DNA of 64,000 nt from Paenalicyclobacillus ferrooxydans. Its GTDB lineage: Bacteria > Bacillota > Bacilli > Alicyclobacillales > Alicyclobacillaceae. The position numbers and the translations under genes were made by a program. The stretch is from the NCBI RefSeq assembly GCF_001399675.1, contig NZ_LJCO01000045.1:1-64000 (forward strand). The letters are read 5' to 3'. The notes below the pieces were generated by a model. The model did not search any database, had not been told where the DNA came from, and saw only the letters and a program-made list of their open reading frames with translations. Shown here piece by piece: positions 17,020 to 26,202 of the stretch (position 1 is the stretch's first letter; every line of letters starts with the position of its first letter).

Positions 17020-17328
17020 AGTTTAAACCCCCTTGTGAATTCGCCAGATTTAGCGCCTCCACAGTTCTTTTTAGTGAAGTTCCCAACCTTTTTAACTGAA
17101 TATTCATCATAACCAAACCAGAAGGAACGGTCCCCTGAAACTCGAACTTTACACTCACAGAGAACAGGACCGTGCGCAGATACTCCGTTCATCCGGATAG
17201 GCGGAGTGTACGGGAGATGGCCACTCCCCTGCGAATCCGGCACGACCCGTCTCCCTGCTGTCGTATCTCGTTCCCAGAACTTGCAAACTGAACGCCAAAA
17301 TCACGATGCGGAAGAGGAGGTCAATGAA
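17020..17328. other. Spacer between regulator and second peptide gene
   Basis: 309 bases with no convincing gene. The frame of the downstream peptide is open from 17206, but only ATG 17329 has a proper ribosome site. I saw no clear promoter or operator motif. Confidence 0.4.
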
Positions 17329-17562
17329 ATGAAGTTTACAAAGCACACTGCTGCAATGACAATGGTTGCTATGACCGTGACCATGTCGTGCAGCCTCACG
17401 GTCCATCCGATTGATGCTGTCATCCCATCAGACACTTCTGCTGTTGGAACAGGGCTTATGAAACTCGACGAGATCTTGCTCATGACGCCGCTGTGGAGGA
17501 ACATTAGTTTGCAGTTCACGGTAGACTTTCACCCACAGGGGACAAGTGTAAACGTACCGTAA
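17329..17562 (+). CDS. Secreted peptide or small exported protein downstream of the HTH-TPR regulator
   Basis: 77 residues from ATG 17329, with GAGGAGG eight bases upstream. The first 30 residues are a Met- and Thr-rich hydrophobic export signal (MKFTKHTAAMTMVAMTVTM, then CSLTVHPIDA). Cys21 is not in a convincing lipobox. The tail ends in FHPQGTSVNVP. It is co-directional with the regulator and has its own terminator. It could be a second signalling pro-peptide or a target of the regulator. No family is recognised. Confidence 0.65.
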   Translation: MKFTKHTAAMTMVAMTVTMSCSLTVHPIDAVIPSDTSAVGTGLMKLDEILLMTPLWRNISLQFTVDFHPQGTSVNVP

Positions 17563-17570
17563 ATGTCCGA

Positions 17571-17602
17571 AAAGGGTTGCTCTCTACGGAGCAACCCTTT
17601 TT
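17571..17602 (+). terminator. Terminator after the second peptide gene
   Basis: Stem AAAGGGTTGCTC / GAGCAACCCTTT with loop TCTACG and a TTTTT tail, 9 bases after the stop. Confidence 0.9.
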
Positions 17603-17657
17603 CCTGCCAACGAAGCCTTGTTTATACTAACCGATTCATTTTGGTCAGACCAAATGC

Positions 17658-18518
17658 TTAGACAAGTGCTTTTCGACTGCGTAGTCCAGGCAGTTCCTTG
17701 TTGTCAATTAAGTGCGGATACGCAGCCATTGCGAGGATAATCATTAACAAACCAGAGTTAAAGTCGGTCGCCAGCGGATCAAACACTTGGCCAAACGCTT
17801 GCCCCGCCCACCAGAACAAAAATGACAGAACCATGGAGACCCAGACGGTTGCACGTATCCGAATCCGAAACGCTAGAAATACCGAAAGCACAAGTTCAAT
17901 CGCTGCGAAAACCAAGGAAGCAACGGTACCATTCATCGCGATGACCTTCGACAGCCAAGGCCAGGCGACTGCCTGGGACAGTCCTTCACCAGTCAGATAT
18001 GCCCCCTGCAGATGTAAGACAGCACCGAGGAGGAACAAGCCTGCTAACGAGAACCGTGCAAACCGGATTCCACCTGGCTTCCATTCCGATTTCTGCCGTG
18101 AATCTGGCCAGATGGCTACGCCAATCAATGCGTAAATCAAGACAGCTCCAGGTGCTCCTGTCAGTAACAGTGACTGACCCGTAAACAACTGTCCGAACCC
18201 TTCGCCGAACACCCAGACCGTCAGGCTCCATACCACTGACGCCGTAATGGTTGACCTCAATTTAAAGTTCACGATGAGTGCAAGTCCAATGAGAATTTGA
18301 ACAAGTGCAAAAAGGGTATTCCACATCGCAATGTGCGGAGCCGTCAGCGATGCTCCCCAGTTGACAACCGCAGTCACCCAATGAGGCTCACCTTCACCCG
18401 TTGGCAAAATGACCTGCTTGAGAAATGCCGAAGTAAACATTTGAGGTTTCAGCTGCAATAACCCGTCAATCAGCCAAACCAAGCCAAGTAACGTCTGCAC
18501 AACTCTGCGTGATATCAC
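17658..18518 (-). CDS. Polytopic membrane protein with duplicated halves
   Basis: 286 residues, about eight membrane helices, resembling the DoxX-like group of small membrane proteins. The two halves repeat: each has an LLG..WLIDGLLQL or LFLLGAVLHLQGAYL start and a later segment with FGEGFGQLF or AGQAFGQVFDP. This points to an internal duplication. In sulfur-oxidising archaea DoxX-type proteins serve thiosulfate:quinone reductase, but no DoxD or DoxA partner is nearby. Function is not assigned. The gene lies just downstream of the oxidase assembly cluster on the same strand. Confidence 0.7.
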   Translation of the reverse strand: MISRRVVQTLLGLVWLIDGLLQLKPQMFTSAFLKQVILPTGEGEPHWVTAVVNWGASLTAPHIAMWNTLFALVQILIGLALIVNFKLRSTITASVVWSLTVWVFGEGFGQLFTGQSLLLTGAPGAVLIYALIGVAIWPDSRQKSEWKPGGIRFARFSLAGLFLLGAVLHLQGAYLTGEGLSQAVAWPWLSKVIAMNGTVASLVFAAIELVLSVFLAFRIRIRATVWVSMVLSFLFWWAGQAFGQVFDPLATDFNSGLLMIILAMAAYPHLIDNKELPGLRSRKALV

Positions 18519-18787
18519 AGCAGTCGCCGCCTTCCAAATTTTTTCCGAATAAAGCTTTTATGGTTACAACTTTAGACCGCAAACGATTCTGCTTACAGGT
18601 CATGACGGATGAAATGACGATAGTCCGTTAGAGCCATGAAAACGCTACTTAGGGACTAGTCAGTATCTTGTTAGGTTCTATAGAAATTGTAGCTTGCGGA
18701 TTGGTTTGGTGAGGCGCAGAGGACAAACGAAGGATTGAAAGTTTGTTTACGTTTTCGTGTCATTTCTGTGAATGTCAAATATGGGGA

Positions 18788-19126
18788 TTACTTTTTCGTG
18801 GAAAGCCATGTGGTTAGGGCATCAATCTGCGACGGTGTCAGAATCGCATCACCAGGTGCCGCATATGCCGGCATTGGCCCGGATCCCACTTCGATACGAT
18901 GCTTGATTTGTGCCGGAGTCAACTGGGATGCCACATGCTGCAGGTTGGGCCCGATTCCACCTTGCAAGTTGTCTCCGTGACACGTAATACATCCATTTTG
19001 ATAAAGGTGAACAGCTTCAGGGTAGGTGGCAGCATCCTGCTGAAGGACGGTTTCCCTCTGTCCGCATCCTGTAGCCATCAACCCTGTACAAATCAGTCCA
19101 AGAACGAGTAACGCTGTTTGCTTCAT
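18788..19126 (-). CDS. Membrane-anchored c-type cytochrome (lipoprotein)
   Basis: 112 residues. A lipoprotein signal ends at MATGC (Cys21). A single haem c site reads CITCH (Cys46, Cys49, His50), and Met85 in GSGPMPAY is the likely sixth ligand. This is a class I cytochrome like the cytochrome c-550/551 lipoproteins that feed electrons to caa3-type oxidases. It follows the SCO gene by 23 bases and is probably the last gene of that operon, on the outer face of the membrane. Confidence 0.9.
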   Translation of the reverse strand: MKQTALLVLGLICTGLMATGCGQRETVLQQDAATYPEAVHLYQNGCITCHGDNLQGGIGPNLQHVASQLTPAQIKHRIEVGSGPMPAYAAPGDAILTPSQIDALTTWLSTKK

Positions 19127-19149
19127 CTTATAACCGCCATTTCATTTGA

Positions 19150-19776
19150 TTATAACTTCCATTTCATCTGAGAGACCAAACTGTCAATGTTGGACGTGAC
19201 AGTCTTCGGATTCAAGTTCGCTGTGTTGTACTCGGCGCGAATATTTCCGTATTCATCTATCAGCACCGTTTTTGACGTATGTTCAATAAACTCCTTGTTG
19301 GTGCTTGGTTTTGCCTGAATACCCCATGCATTCAGAATTTTCAACGTCTGCATTTCATTCGTCCGCAGGAAATACCACCCTGCATAGTTCGCGTGGAAGT
19401 GTGCTCCGTACTGTCTAATGACAGGTACAGTGTCACGATTCGGGTCGAGCGTCATGGCGATCAACACAACCTGCTTACCAAAAATACCCTGCTTCTCAAG
19501 CTGCTGTTGGACCTGCTCAAATCGATACATCGTGAGTGGGCACTCATCGGTGCAATGTGTGTAGTACCAGGTCATCAGGACGACCTTGCCCTGTAAGTTG
19601 TTTAGCGACACACTCTGCCCGTTAATGTTGGTGGCCGTAAAGGCGGGAGCTTGACCGGCAACTGGAAGAGTGCCGGTCGCTTGTCTCCACATGTAGATGA
19701 GTCCCCCAACAACCGCAAGGCCAATGACAGAAATCGTTCCGTAAAAAGTGAGATTCCACCATTTCCTTTTTTTCAA
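19150..19776 (-). CDS. SCO1/SenC family copper chaperone
   Basis: 208 residues from TTG 19776, which has GAGGTGGG upstream; longer starts would overlap the preceding gene. One N-terminal membrane anchor (about 8-29) precedes a thioredoxin-like SCO domain. The copper site is complete: CTDEC (Cys75, Cys79) and His166 in FIEHTSK. SCO proteins deliver copper to the CuA site of cytochrome oxidase. It sits in a row with a bidomain SCO protein and a cytochrome c. Confidence 0.92.
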   Translation of the reverse strand: MKKRKWWNLTFYGTISVIGLAVVGGLIYMWRQATGTLPVAGQAPAFTATNINGQSVSLNNLQGKVVLMTWYYTHCTDECPLTMYRFEQVQQQLEKQGIFGKQVVLIAMTLDPNRDTVPVIRQYGAHFHANYAGWYFLRTNEMQTLKILNAWGIQAKPSTNKEFIEHTSKTVLIDEYGNIRAEYNTANLNPKTVTSNIDSLVSQMKWKL

Positions 19777-19804
19777 ACTCGACCCACCTCGGATCATAGA
19801 GGTA

Positions 19805-20971
19805 TCAGCCATGCGTCTTTTGCAGTGCAGCTTGAACTTTCGTTGATAAAGTCTGAATCGGCAGCCAGCCATCATGACTCCAGATGATATGGCCGTGACC
19901 GTCAGTCAATGTGATCCACATCAGGTCTGACACGTGATATGCATCCGTCACATCCCCGGTCTTGTCAAGCGCGATTTGATAATGCTGCGGATTTACAGCC
20001 TTGAGAAGCCTCTCATTCGGTTGGTTGTTCGGTTCCGTGGGGAGCACATCAATCGCAATCGTAGCTGGCGCTCCTTTTGACCCTGCATACGTATCTAAGG
20101 CTTGTAAGTTCTGTTTCACATTCTGGCTCCAACTTGCGAAGTAAACCAACAATTGCGGGTGCCCTGGTCCAATATGGGCGGCTCCTGCGCCATCAGCAAG
20201 TGGTAAGGCCGTTTGTACAGCGGGACTGATTGTAGGTGCGTGGTATGCGACTGTGGTCAATTGCGGCTTAACGGTAGCAGGCAGAAACTTGGCAACTTGC
20301 TCTGCCAGAACGCTTGCTTGTGCATCCACAGCCGCGTACTGTGGCGGCGTCATAAACAGATACTGTTCTTTTCCGTTCGGGCCAATGATGTAAAGCGCCG
20401 GCGTGTGGTCGATTTGTCCGTTTACAATCTGGTCGTAGATGTAATAGTTTTTCCACACCGATTTTAATTGACTGTCCGATCCGGTCAGGAAATGCCATGA
20501 ATTCATCATGTTATGATTTTCAGAGTACGTCTTCACATCGGATATGGACACAGCCTGCGGATTGGCATTGATGCCAAGGAGTTGCACGTCCTTAGCCGCT
20601 CGCGGCCCGAGCATCTGCAGTGCTCTCATCATACTCTCTGTCGTCAGTGGACAGATGTTGGTACATTCACTATCCACAAAAGCAAGGACAACGACCTTCC
20701 CCTTGAACTGGCTTAGCGAGACCGTTTTACCGAATTGGTCGGTCAGCGTGAACTGCGGCGCTGGCCGTCCTTCCAGAGACGATCCCGGGTCCACGACCCC
20801 GTTCGAAGCCGAATTTGCTGCATTAGCTGAACTCACATTCCCTGGCGGCTGAGTCACGGCGTTGTTTTTGGACTGAAAGGCGAGAAAGCTCCCGCCAGCG
20901 ACCACAATGATGGCGGCTATCGCTGCTACCGGATACAACCACTGTTTTATTTTACGCGGATTGTCTGACAT
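19805..20971 (-). CDS. SCO1/SenC protein fused to a degenerate thioredoxin-like domain
   Basis: 388 residues. One membrane anchor (about 12-31), a Ser/Asn linker, an SCO domain (about 65-225) with CTNIC (Cys103, Cys107) and His189 in QIDHTP, then a second thioredoxin-fold domain (about 265-388). In the second domain the usual WCxxC position reads WSQNV, so it cannot do disulfide chemistry. It is first in the SCO-SCO-cytochrome c cluster. The SCO half should bind copper for oxidase assembly; the extra domain may bind a partner. Two SCO paralogues side by side suggest divided roles. Confidence 0.87.
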   Translation of the reverse strand: MSDNPRKIKQWLYPVAAIAAIIVVAGGSFLAFQSKNNAVTQPPGNVSSANAANSASNGVVDPGSSLEGRPAPQFTLTDQFGKTVSLSQFKGKVVVLAFVDSECTNICPLTTESMMRALQMLGPRAAKDVQLLGINANPQAVSISDVKTYSENHNMMNSWHFLTGSDSQLKSVWKNYYIYDQIVNGQIDHTPALYIIGPNGKEQYLFMTPPQYAAVDAQASVLAEQVAKFLPATVKPQLTTVAYHAPTISPAVQTALPLADGAGAAHIGPGHPQLLVYFASWSQNVKQNLQALDTYAGSKGAPATIAIDVLPTEPNNQPNERLLKAVNPQHYQIALDKTGDVTDAYHVSDLMWITLTDGHGHIIWSHDGWLPIQTLSTKVQAALQKTHG

Positions 20972-21040
20972 ACTTCACACCACTTTTCCTGTATTTATTG
21001 GCTCGGGCCTCTCTGAAATCTCCTTAGCTTTGATGCTCGA

Positions 21041-21243
21041 ACTTTTATCGTAGGACTTTTATCGTAAGACTCTATCTTAGGACTTCTATCTTAGGACTTC
21101 TATCTTAGGACTTCTATCTTAGGACTTCTATCGTAAGACTTCTATCGTAAGACTTCTATCGTAAGACTTCTATCTTAGGGCTTCTATCTTAGGACTTTTA
21201 TCTTAGGGCTTCTATCTTAGGACTTCTATCTTAGGACTTTTAT
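21041..21243. repeat. 14-bp minisatellite, about 14.5 copies
   Basis: Units of the form ACTTCTATCTTAGG run head to tail from 21041, with variants ATCGTAAG and ACTTTT and one 13-base unit at 21069. It fills the space between ctaG and the SCO gene. There are no spacers, so it is not a CRISPR array, and there is no reading frame of note. Confidence 0.97.
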
Positions 21244-21253
21244 GATGGCCAAC

Positions 21254-22069
21254 TCACTGGTACCATATCGATTCATCCTGCTTTGCATAGGCTCGGATAC
21301 CATAAGCGAGGTATGCACCTGCCATGAATACCATCATGATAATCGCCCCAAGCTGCATGTCGGCCATTGGCGTTAACCACGCTGCCAGCCGCGGGGCGCT
21401 GACATAGAAGCTGTACCAGGGATGGTTCGATACCAACAGAAGAATAACGATTGGCATCATCAAGTTATAGTTATATAACAGGTACAGTAGCTTTTGTCCG
21501 TTGGTCAGTTGACGAACCCCAGGCAGACGTATTGTCAACGGTGCCCACATGAACGATGCAATCACAAAAAATACCGTGTGTTCGAAAAGGTGGAAATTCT
21601 CATTCTCTAATGCAAGATTATACAAGTACGGGGAGTGAAAGAGCGTTAAAATCCCATTAAACACCGCTCCAGCCACCACAGGGTGCGACCAAACACGAAT
21701 CAACCTGCCAAGTCCACGGGCACGCCACAGACGTTCATAAAAGCCTTCCGGCAGTCCCCGAAGGATGAGTGGCGTCATAATTACGATTTCGATCATGTGC
21801 TGAACCATATGCGCGCTAAAGATATAGTTATCTGAAAGATAGTCGAGTGGTCCCGCAAATGAAAAATACATAATCCAACATCCTGCGATAAAAGACAGCG
21901 TCTGCCGACCGGTTGCTACGTGCCGTTTCCGGTACACGCGCTCTGCAACAGAACCATGCGTTAATAACAAGTATACTATTTGCAGGACAGCGGACACTAC
22001 CATAATTTCCGGTTGCCATAAATCACTAAACGGAGCATTTGCAAATACTCCCCACAAATCCTTCACCAA
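21254..22069 (-). CDS. ctaG: Cytochrome c oxidase assembly factor CtaG (caa3 type)
   Basis: 271 residues, about seven membrane helices, matching the caa3_CtaG family of Firmicutes. Conserved pieces include YFSFAGPLDYLSDNYIFSAHMVQHMIE with its histidines and LPGVRQLTNGQKL. It acts in building the CuB centre of the oxidase. The start is uncertain: TTG 22069 or GTG 22066 are possible, with only AAAGG very close upstream. It is separated from the SCO genes by a minisatellite but is on the same strand. Confidence 0.9.
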   Translation of the reverse strand: MVKDLWGVFANAPFSDLWQPEIMVVSAVLQIVYLLLTHGSVAERVYRKRHVATGRQTLSFIAGCWIMYFSFAGPLDYLSDNYIFSAHMVQHMIEIVIMTPLILRGLPEGFYERLWRARGLGRLIRVWSHPVVAGAVFNGILTLFHSPYLYNLALENENFHLFEHTVFFVIASFMWAPLTIRLPGVRQLTNGQKLLYLLYNYNLMMPIVILLLVSNHPWYSFYVSAPRLAAWLTPMADMQLGAIIMMVFMAGAYLAYGIRAYAKQDESIWYQ

Positions 22070-22289
22070 CCTTTTTCAGATGTTGATCCCGCTTCATTCT
22101 GCTATATTGCAATTCTCACTTTGTCTGGTCCTCGGCAACTTAAGACAGCACGTCCACATCGCGACAACTCATATGTACTAGACTAACGATATTCCTGATC
22201 CGATTCCCTAGCCCACTAGGGCTATCTTGTTGATGCCGTGCGAAAGAGACCACACGAGGCGGGAGCGCGCGTTACTCATTCACACGCCG

Positions 22290-22317
22290 AAACGGCTGCG
22301 GAAATCCGCAGCCGTTT
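22290..22317 (-). terminator. Hairpin terminator of the response regulator gene
   Basis: Stem AAACGGCTGCGG / CCGCAGCCGTTT with loop AAAT, 11 bases past the stop of the response regulator. The T tail is short. Confidence 0.65.
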
Positions 22318-22328
22318 GACACGAATGC

Positions 22329-22991
22329 TTATTTTTCATCTGGCTTCGCGAGGTTCTGAGCATACAAGATCAGTTGAACGCGGCTTTGCAGGTACAACTT
22401 CGCCATGATGTTCTTCAAGTGATTCTTGACTGTGTTTTCTGCGATGAACAACATGTTTGCAATATCCTTATTGGTCGCGCCTGTACAAACCAAATCAATA
22501 ATTTCTCGCTCGCGCGTAGTCAGTTGCTCAAGCGCAGCCGCATCGGTTTTTGGGCTCGGAACCGCGCGAAACTCCGCCAAAAGCTTCTCTGCCATTTCTC
22601 TCGGCACGCGTGTCTCATCGTCCAACACACCATACAGATACATAATCCAGTCTTCAGGCTCCAACCTTTTCACCAAGTATCCTTGAGCCCCGCTGCGAAT
22701 GGCATCAAACAGGTCCGCCGCATCGTCAGAGACGCTCAGAATCACAATCCGGGTGTCAGGTAACTCTTGTTTAATGATCCGCGTCACTTCAAGTCCACTC
22801 ATGTCCGGCATGTTGATGTCCATTAAGATCAAATCAGGATGATACTGTCTTGCTTTTACGATAGCGTCTTGCCCGTTAACTGCTTCTGCCTGTACGACAA
22901 AGTGTTCATCCGATTCAAGGATAATCCGCACCGCCTTGCGGGCCCGTTCGCTGTCATCGGCAATCATGATTTGATAGGGTGTCGTCTGCAT
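22329..22991 (-). CDS. NarL/FixJ family response regulator
   Basis: 220 residues: a receiver domain with phosphoacceptor Asp58 (LILMDINMP) and a C-terminal LuxR-type helix-turn-helix (TTREREIIDLVCTGATNKDIANMLFIAENTVKNHL). It is divergent from a matching histidine kinase 89 bases away, so the two form a two-component pair. Targets are unknown; the adjacent ctaG cluster is one possibility. Confidence 0.93.
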   Translation of the reverse strand: MQTTPYQIMIADDSERARKAVRIILESDEHFVVQAEAVNGQDAIVKARQYHPDLILMDINMPDMSGLEVTRIIKQELPDTRIVILSVSDDAADLFDAIRSGAQGYLVKRLEPEDWIMYLYGVLDDETRVPREMAEKLLAEFRAVPSPKTDAAALEQLTTREREIIDLVCTGATNKDIANMLFIAENTVKNHLKNIMAKLYLQSRVQLILYAQNLAKPDEK

Positions 22992-23080
22992 CGCTGAACT
23001 GCACCTTCACTTCCGGCCGGTTTCCCCTAGAATAAAGAAAGACCGACCCGTTCACAACATTCTTTAAAGGGGAAGAACAC

Positions 23081-23920
23081 ATGACACTAAATCGCATTAA
23101 ATGGACCTTGTTTATCGTTCCTGCGATTGTGATTGGCCTGTTCGAAACCATCCGACACACACTTCTAGAGCACATACTGCCCATGGAACTTGGCAACTGG
23201 ATCACAGCCGTCATTGATGCAATGGTCATCGCGCTCGTCTCAAAAACTCTGCTTCATCAATTTAGTAAAGCTGAGAAGGAACTCAGTCAGGAGAGGCAAG
23301 CACATGCCATATTACGAGAGCGTGAACGCTTAGCGAGGATCCTGCATGACCAAATCGCTCAATCCATCTTCTACTCCGGTGTCCAAATCAAGACGGCCCG
23401 TAAAATGGCAAACAAGTGCGGTTCACCAGAGTTAAACTCCGTACTCGAAGATGTGGTGATGTCATTGAGAGAGATAGATGAAAACCTTCGCCAATCGATA
23501 TTCAATCTCAAATCAGAGTCAAACTTTGCTTTGAACTTAAAGGATAGAGTTGAAGCCTATCTTGCAAAAATGTTGTCACGGACCGAGTTGACCTGGAAGG
23601 TAGACTTTCCTCAGGAATTTTCTTGGGTGACCCACTCACAACAGGTTCAATTGTTTGGTGTCCTACAGGAGGCTGTAACCAACATTGTGAAACATGCACA
23701 CGCGTCACATGTCTACGTACGGTTGCATACATCAACAAGTCGTCCACTTGGATGGTCATTCAAAGTCGAGGACGATGGTGTCGGATTTGATGGAGAATCA
23801 CAACGCAATGGACATGGTCTCGACATCATGGCAGGTCGTGCCAGGGATATTGGAGCAGAACTTCGGATTGAATCCGGCCCATCGGGAACGACGATATGTG
23901 TGCATAGAGGTCTGGATTAA
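23081..23920 (+). CDS. Sensor histidine kinase, NarL-partner type (HisKA_3)
   Basis: 279 residues. Two N-terminal membrane helices (about 8-22 and 38-58) with almost no external loop, then a dimerisation helix with His89 in ERLARILHDQIAQS and a HATPase domain (VLQEAVTNIVKHAHA, DDGVGF, GHGLDIM). The lack of an external sensor domain suggests membrane-state sensing as in LiaS or DesK-like kinases; the signal is unknown. AAAGGGGAAG precedes ATG 23081. It pairs with the divergent NarL-type regulator. The last codons and stop are duplicated downstream. Confidence 0.93.
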   Translation: MTLNRIKWTLFIVPAIVIGLFETIRHTLLEHILPMELGNWITAVIDAMVIALVSKTLLHQFSKAEKELSQERQAHAILRERERLARILHDQIAQSIFYSGVQIKTARKMANKCGSPELNSVLEDVVMSLREIDENLRQSIFNLKSESNFALNLKDRVEAYLAKMLSRTELTWKVDFPQEFSWVTHSQQVQLFGVLQEAVTNIVKHAHASHVYVRLHTSTSRPLGWSFKVEDDGVGFDGESQRNGHGLDIMAGRARDIGAELRIESGPSGTTICVHRGLD

Positions 23921-23953
23921 CACCATTCCTTACTGGATTAACACCATTCCTTA
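23912..23953 (+). repeat. 21-bp tandem duplication across a gene end
   Basis: CTGGATTAACACCATTCCTTA occurs twice in direct succession (23912 and 23933). The first copy contains the last codons and TAA stop of the histidine kinase. Confidence 0.95.
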
Positions 23954-23996
23954 GCAGAGGGAATGCAGAGGACAATACTGGACGTCTACACCAGAG

Positions 23997-24023
23997 CAGG
24001 GCAACCCGTTCTCGGTTGCCCTG
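23997..24023. terminator. Terminator between histidine kinase and htpG
   Basis: Stem CAGGGCAACC / GGTTGCCCTG with loop CGTTCTC, between convergent genes. A moderate T-rich tail follows on the plus strand. Confidence 0.75.
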
Positions 24024-24077
24024 TAATTTGCACCAAATTGGTTTGACTCTTCTGTTCAGCGGAGAAACTGGCCGCTA

Positions 24078-25958
24078 TTACACCATAATTTTGCAGATGT
24101 CATTGGTGAAATCGACCGGATCATCGATAGGAAGGCCTTCAATGAGCATCGCCTGATTGTATAGCAGGTTGGTGTACAGTCGGAGCTTATCTTTATCGCG
24201 ATCGAAAGCTGCTTTCAAAGACTGAAAGACGTCATGAGTGGTGTTGATCTCGAGGACCTTCTCAGCCTGGATACCCTGATTGTTCGGCATGGCCCTCAGG
24301 ACCTTTTCCATCTCAATCGTAACCTCACCATCAGCCGTCAAGCAGACTGGGTGATGCTTGAGCCGCTTCGAGACGCGTACATCTTTGACCTTGTCGCCAA
24401 GGATTTGTTTCATCTCGTCAAACAGCGATTTATTCTCAGTGGCCTCCTCTTCGGCCTGCTTCTGGCTTTCATCCGCTTCAATGCCAAGGTCACCACTCGA
24501 AACTGACCTGAATTCCTTTTCTTTGTAGGTCATCAGCATCTTGATGGCAAACTCGTCAACGTCTTCGATAAAGTAGAGGATTTCATACCCCTTGTCAGAA
24601 ACGAGCTCCGTCTGTGGCAGCTTGTCGAGCCGCTCGTACGATTGACCAGTTGCGTAATAGATGTATTTCTGGTCCTCCGGCATTCTCGATACGTACTCGT
24701 CCAGCGTGACCATTTTCTTTTCCTTTGATGAGTAGAACATCAAGAGGTCCTGCAAGACGTCCTTGTTGCTGCCATAATCACTGTAAACCCCGTACTTCAG
24801 CTGGGTCCCAAAGGCCTTGTAGAAGGTTTCGTACTTTTCTCTTTCGTCTTTCAGCAGCCGCTTGAGTTCACTCGTAATCTTGTTCTTGATGTTCTTCGCA
24901 ATCAGTTGCAACTGCTTGTCTTGCTGGAGAATTTCACGCGATATGTTTAAAGAAAGGTCCTCTGAATCGACCATGCCTTTGACGAAGCTGTAGTAATCTG
25001 GCAGTAAATCTGGCGACTTACTCATGATGAGCACACCGTTCGAATACAGTTCGAGTCCCTTTTCGTATTCCTTGGTGTAGTAGTCAAACGGTGTTTTCTC
25101 AGGAATGTACAGAATGGCGTTATACCGCACTGCACCATCGACGCTGATATGCAGATGTTTCAGCGGCTTGTCGAAGCCGTAATGTTTCTCCATGTAGAAA
25201 TTCTCATAGTCCTCATCCGTAAGCTCATTCTTGTTCTTTCTCCAAATGGGGACCATGCTGTTAATCGTCTGCTCTTCAAGAACTTCCTCAAACTCTCCTT
25301 CGCTGCCCTCTTTCGGTCGGTGCTCTGTGACGTCCATTTTAATCGGGTAGCGAATGAAATCAGAGTATTTCTTGATAATGGATCGCAGTCGATACTCTTC
25401 GAGATAATCATCATAGGTCTCGTCTTCTGTGCTCTCTTTAATTTTCAGGACGATCTCGGTCCCCACCTCGGCCTTCTCAGCCGCCTCAATCGTGTATCCG
25501 TCGACCCCGGACGATTGCCAGCGAAAGGCCGTATCACTCCCGAGTGCCTTGGTCGTGACCGTTACCACATCTGCAACCATAAATGCAGAGTAAAACCCAA
25601 CGCCAAACTGTCCAATGATGTCGTGACCATCCTTGGCTTCATTCTCATTCTTAAACATAAGCGATCCGCTTTGAGCAATGACACCAAGGTTGTTCTCAAG
25701 CTCCTCCCGGGTCATGCCAATGCCCGTATCGCTGATGGTCAGGGTGCGGTTCTCCTTGTCCGCAATTACTTTGATGTAGTAGTTATCTTTTTCAAAGTTG
25801 ATGTTGGGGTCGGTCAGCGCCTTGTAGTAAATTTTGTCAATGGCGTCACTCGCATTGGATATCAATTCCCTCAGAAAAATCTCGCGATTCGAATAGATGG
25901 AGTGAATCATCATGTCCAGCAACCGCTTCGATTCTGCTTTAAACGGCGTCTTTTCCAC
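24078..25958 (-). CDS. htpG: Molecular chaperone HtpG (Hsp90)
   Basis: 626 residues, the standard bacterial Hsp90 length. The N-terminal ATPase begins [20 protein letters not shown] and holds the GHKL motifs ([35 protein letters not shown]). Middle and C-terminal dimerisation domains follow. It is an ATP-dependent chaperone. A perfect CIRCE element and a sigma-A promoter lie upstream, so HrcA should control it. This differs from Bacillus subtilis, where htpG is not in the HrcA regulon. Confidence 0.98.
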   Translation of the reverse strand: MEKTPFKAESKRLLDMMIHSIYSNREIFLRELISNASDAIDKIYYKALTDPNINFEKDNYYIKVIADKENRTLTISDTGIGMTREELENNLGVIAQSGSLMFKNENEAKDGHDIIGQFGVGFYSAFMVADVVTVTTKALGSDTAFRWQSSGVDGYTIEAAEKAEVGTEIVLKIKESTEDETYDDYLEEYRLRSIIKKYSDFIRYPIKMDVTEHRPKEGSEGEFEEVLEEQTINSMVPIWRKNKNELTDEDYENFYMEKHYGFDKPLKHLHISVDGAVRYNAILYIPEKTPFDYYTKEYEKGLELYSNGVLIMSKSPDLLPDYYSFVKGMVDSEDLSLNISREILQQDKQLQLIAKNIKNKITSELKRLLKDEREKYETFYKAFGTQLKYGVYSDYGSNKDVLQDLLMFYSSKEKKMVTLDEYVSRMPEDQKYIYYATGQSYERLDKLPQTELVSDKGYEILYFIEDVDEFAIKMLMTYKEKEFRSVSSGDLGIEADESQKQAEEEATENKSLFDEMKQILGDKVKDVRVSKRLKHHPVCLTADGEVTIEMEKVLRAMPNNQGIQAEKVLEINTTHDVFQSLKAAFDRDKDKLRLYTNLLYNQAMLIEGLPIDDPVDFTNDICKIMV

Positions 25959-26022
25959 GCAAATGCTCCCCTTTCAACTTGTCTCATGAAGGACGGCCTG
26001 TCTCATTCCGTTTGCCCATAGA

Positions 26023-26049
26023 TTAGCACTCAAATTTGCAGAGTGCTAA
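26023..26049. promoter_or_regulatory. CIRCE operator (HrcA binding site) for htpG
   Basis: Perfect consensus TTAGCACTC-N9-GAGTGCTAA. It lies about 65 bases upstream of the htpG start and 11 bases downstream of the -10 box, where bound HrcA would block initiation. Confidence 0.95.
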
Positions 26050-26060
26050 CAACACTCATT

Positions 26061-26088
26061 ATTTTACATATCCTCGCTCGCTCGTCAA
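26061..26088 (-). promoter_or_regulatory. Sigma-A type promoter of htpG
   Basis: On the minus strand TTGACG (26088-26083), 16-base spacer, TAAAAT (26066-26061), directly upstream of the CIRCE element. Confidence 0.8.
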
Positions 26089-26202
26089 TTTGGTTTTTGA
26101 TCCACGACCGATGAAACGTGGGCGAGCAGGCCGGCCAACGTGCTAGAATAGCAGATACAATTAACAAGCAGTGACCATCTGACAGAATGAGGGGCTCTCA
26201 TC

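Noticed and set aside
21041-21243. CRISPR-like repeated array
   Set aside because: The 14-bp units are head to tail with no unique spacers and no cas genes; it is a minisatellite.
25149-26021. 290-residue open frame opposite htpG
   Set aside because: It is fully antisense to a conserved chaperone, lacks a ribosome site and has no recognisable domain; it is a shadow.
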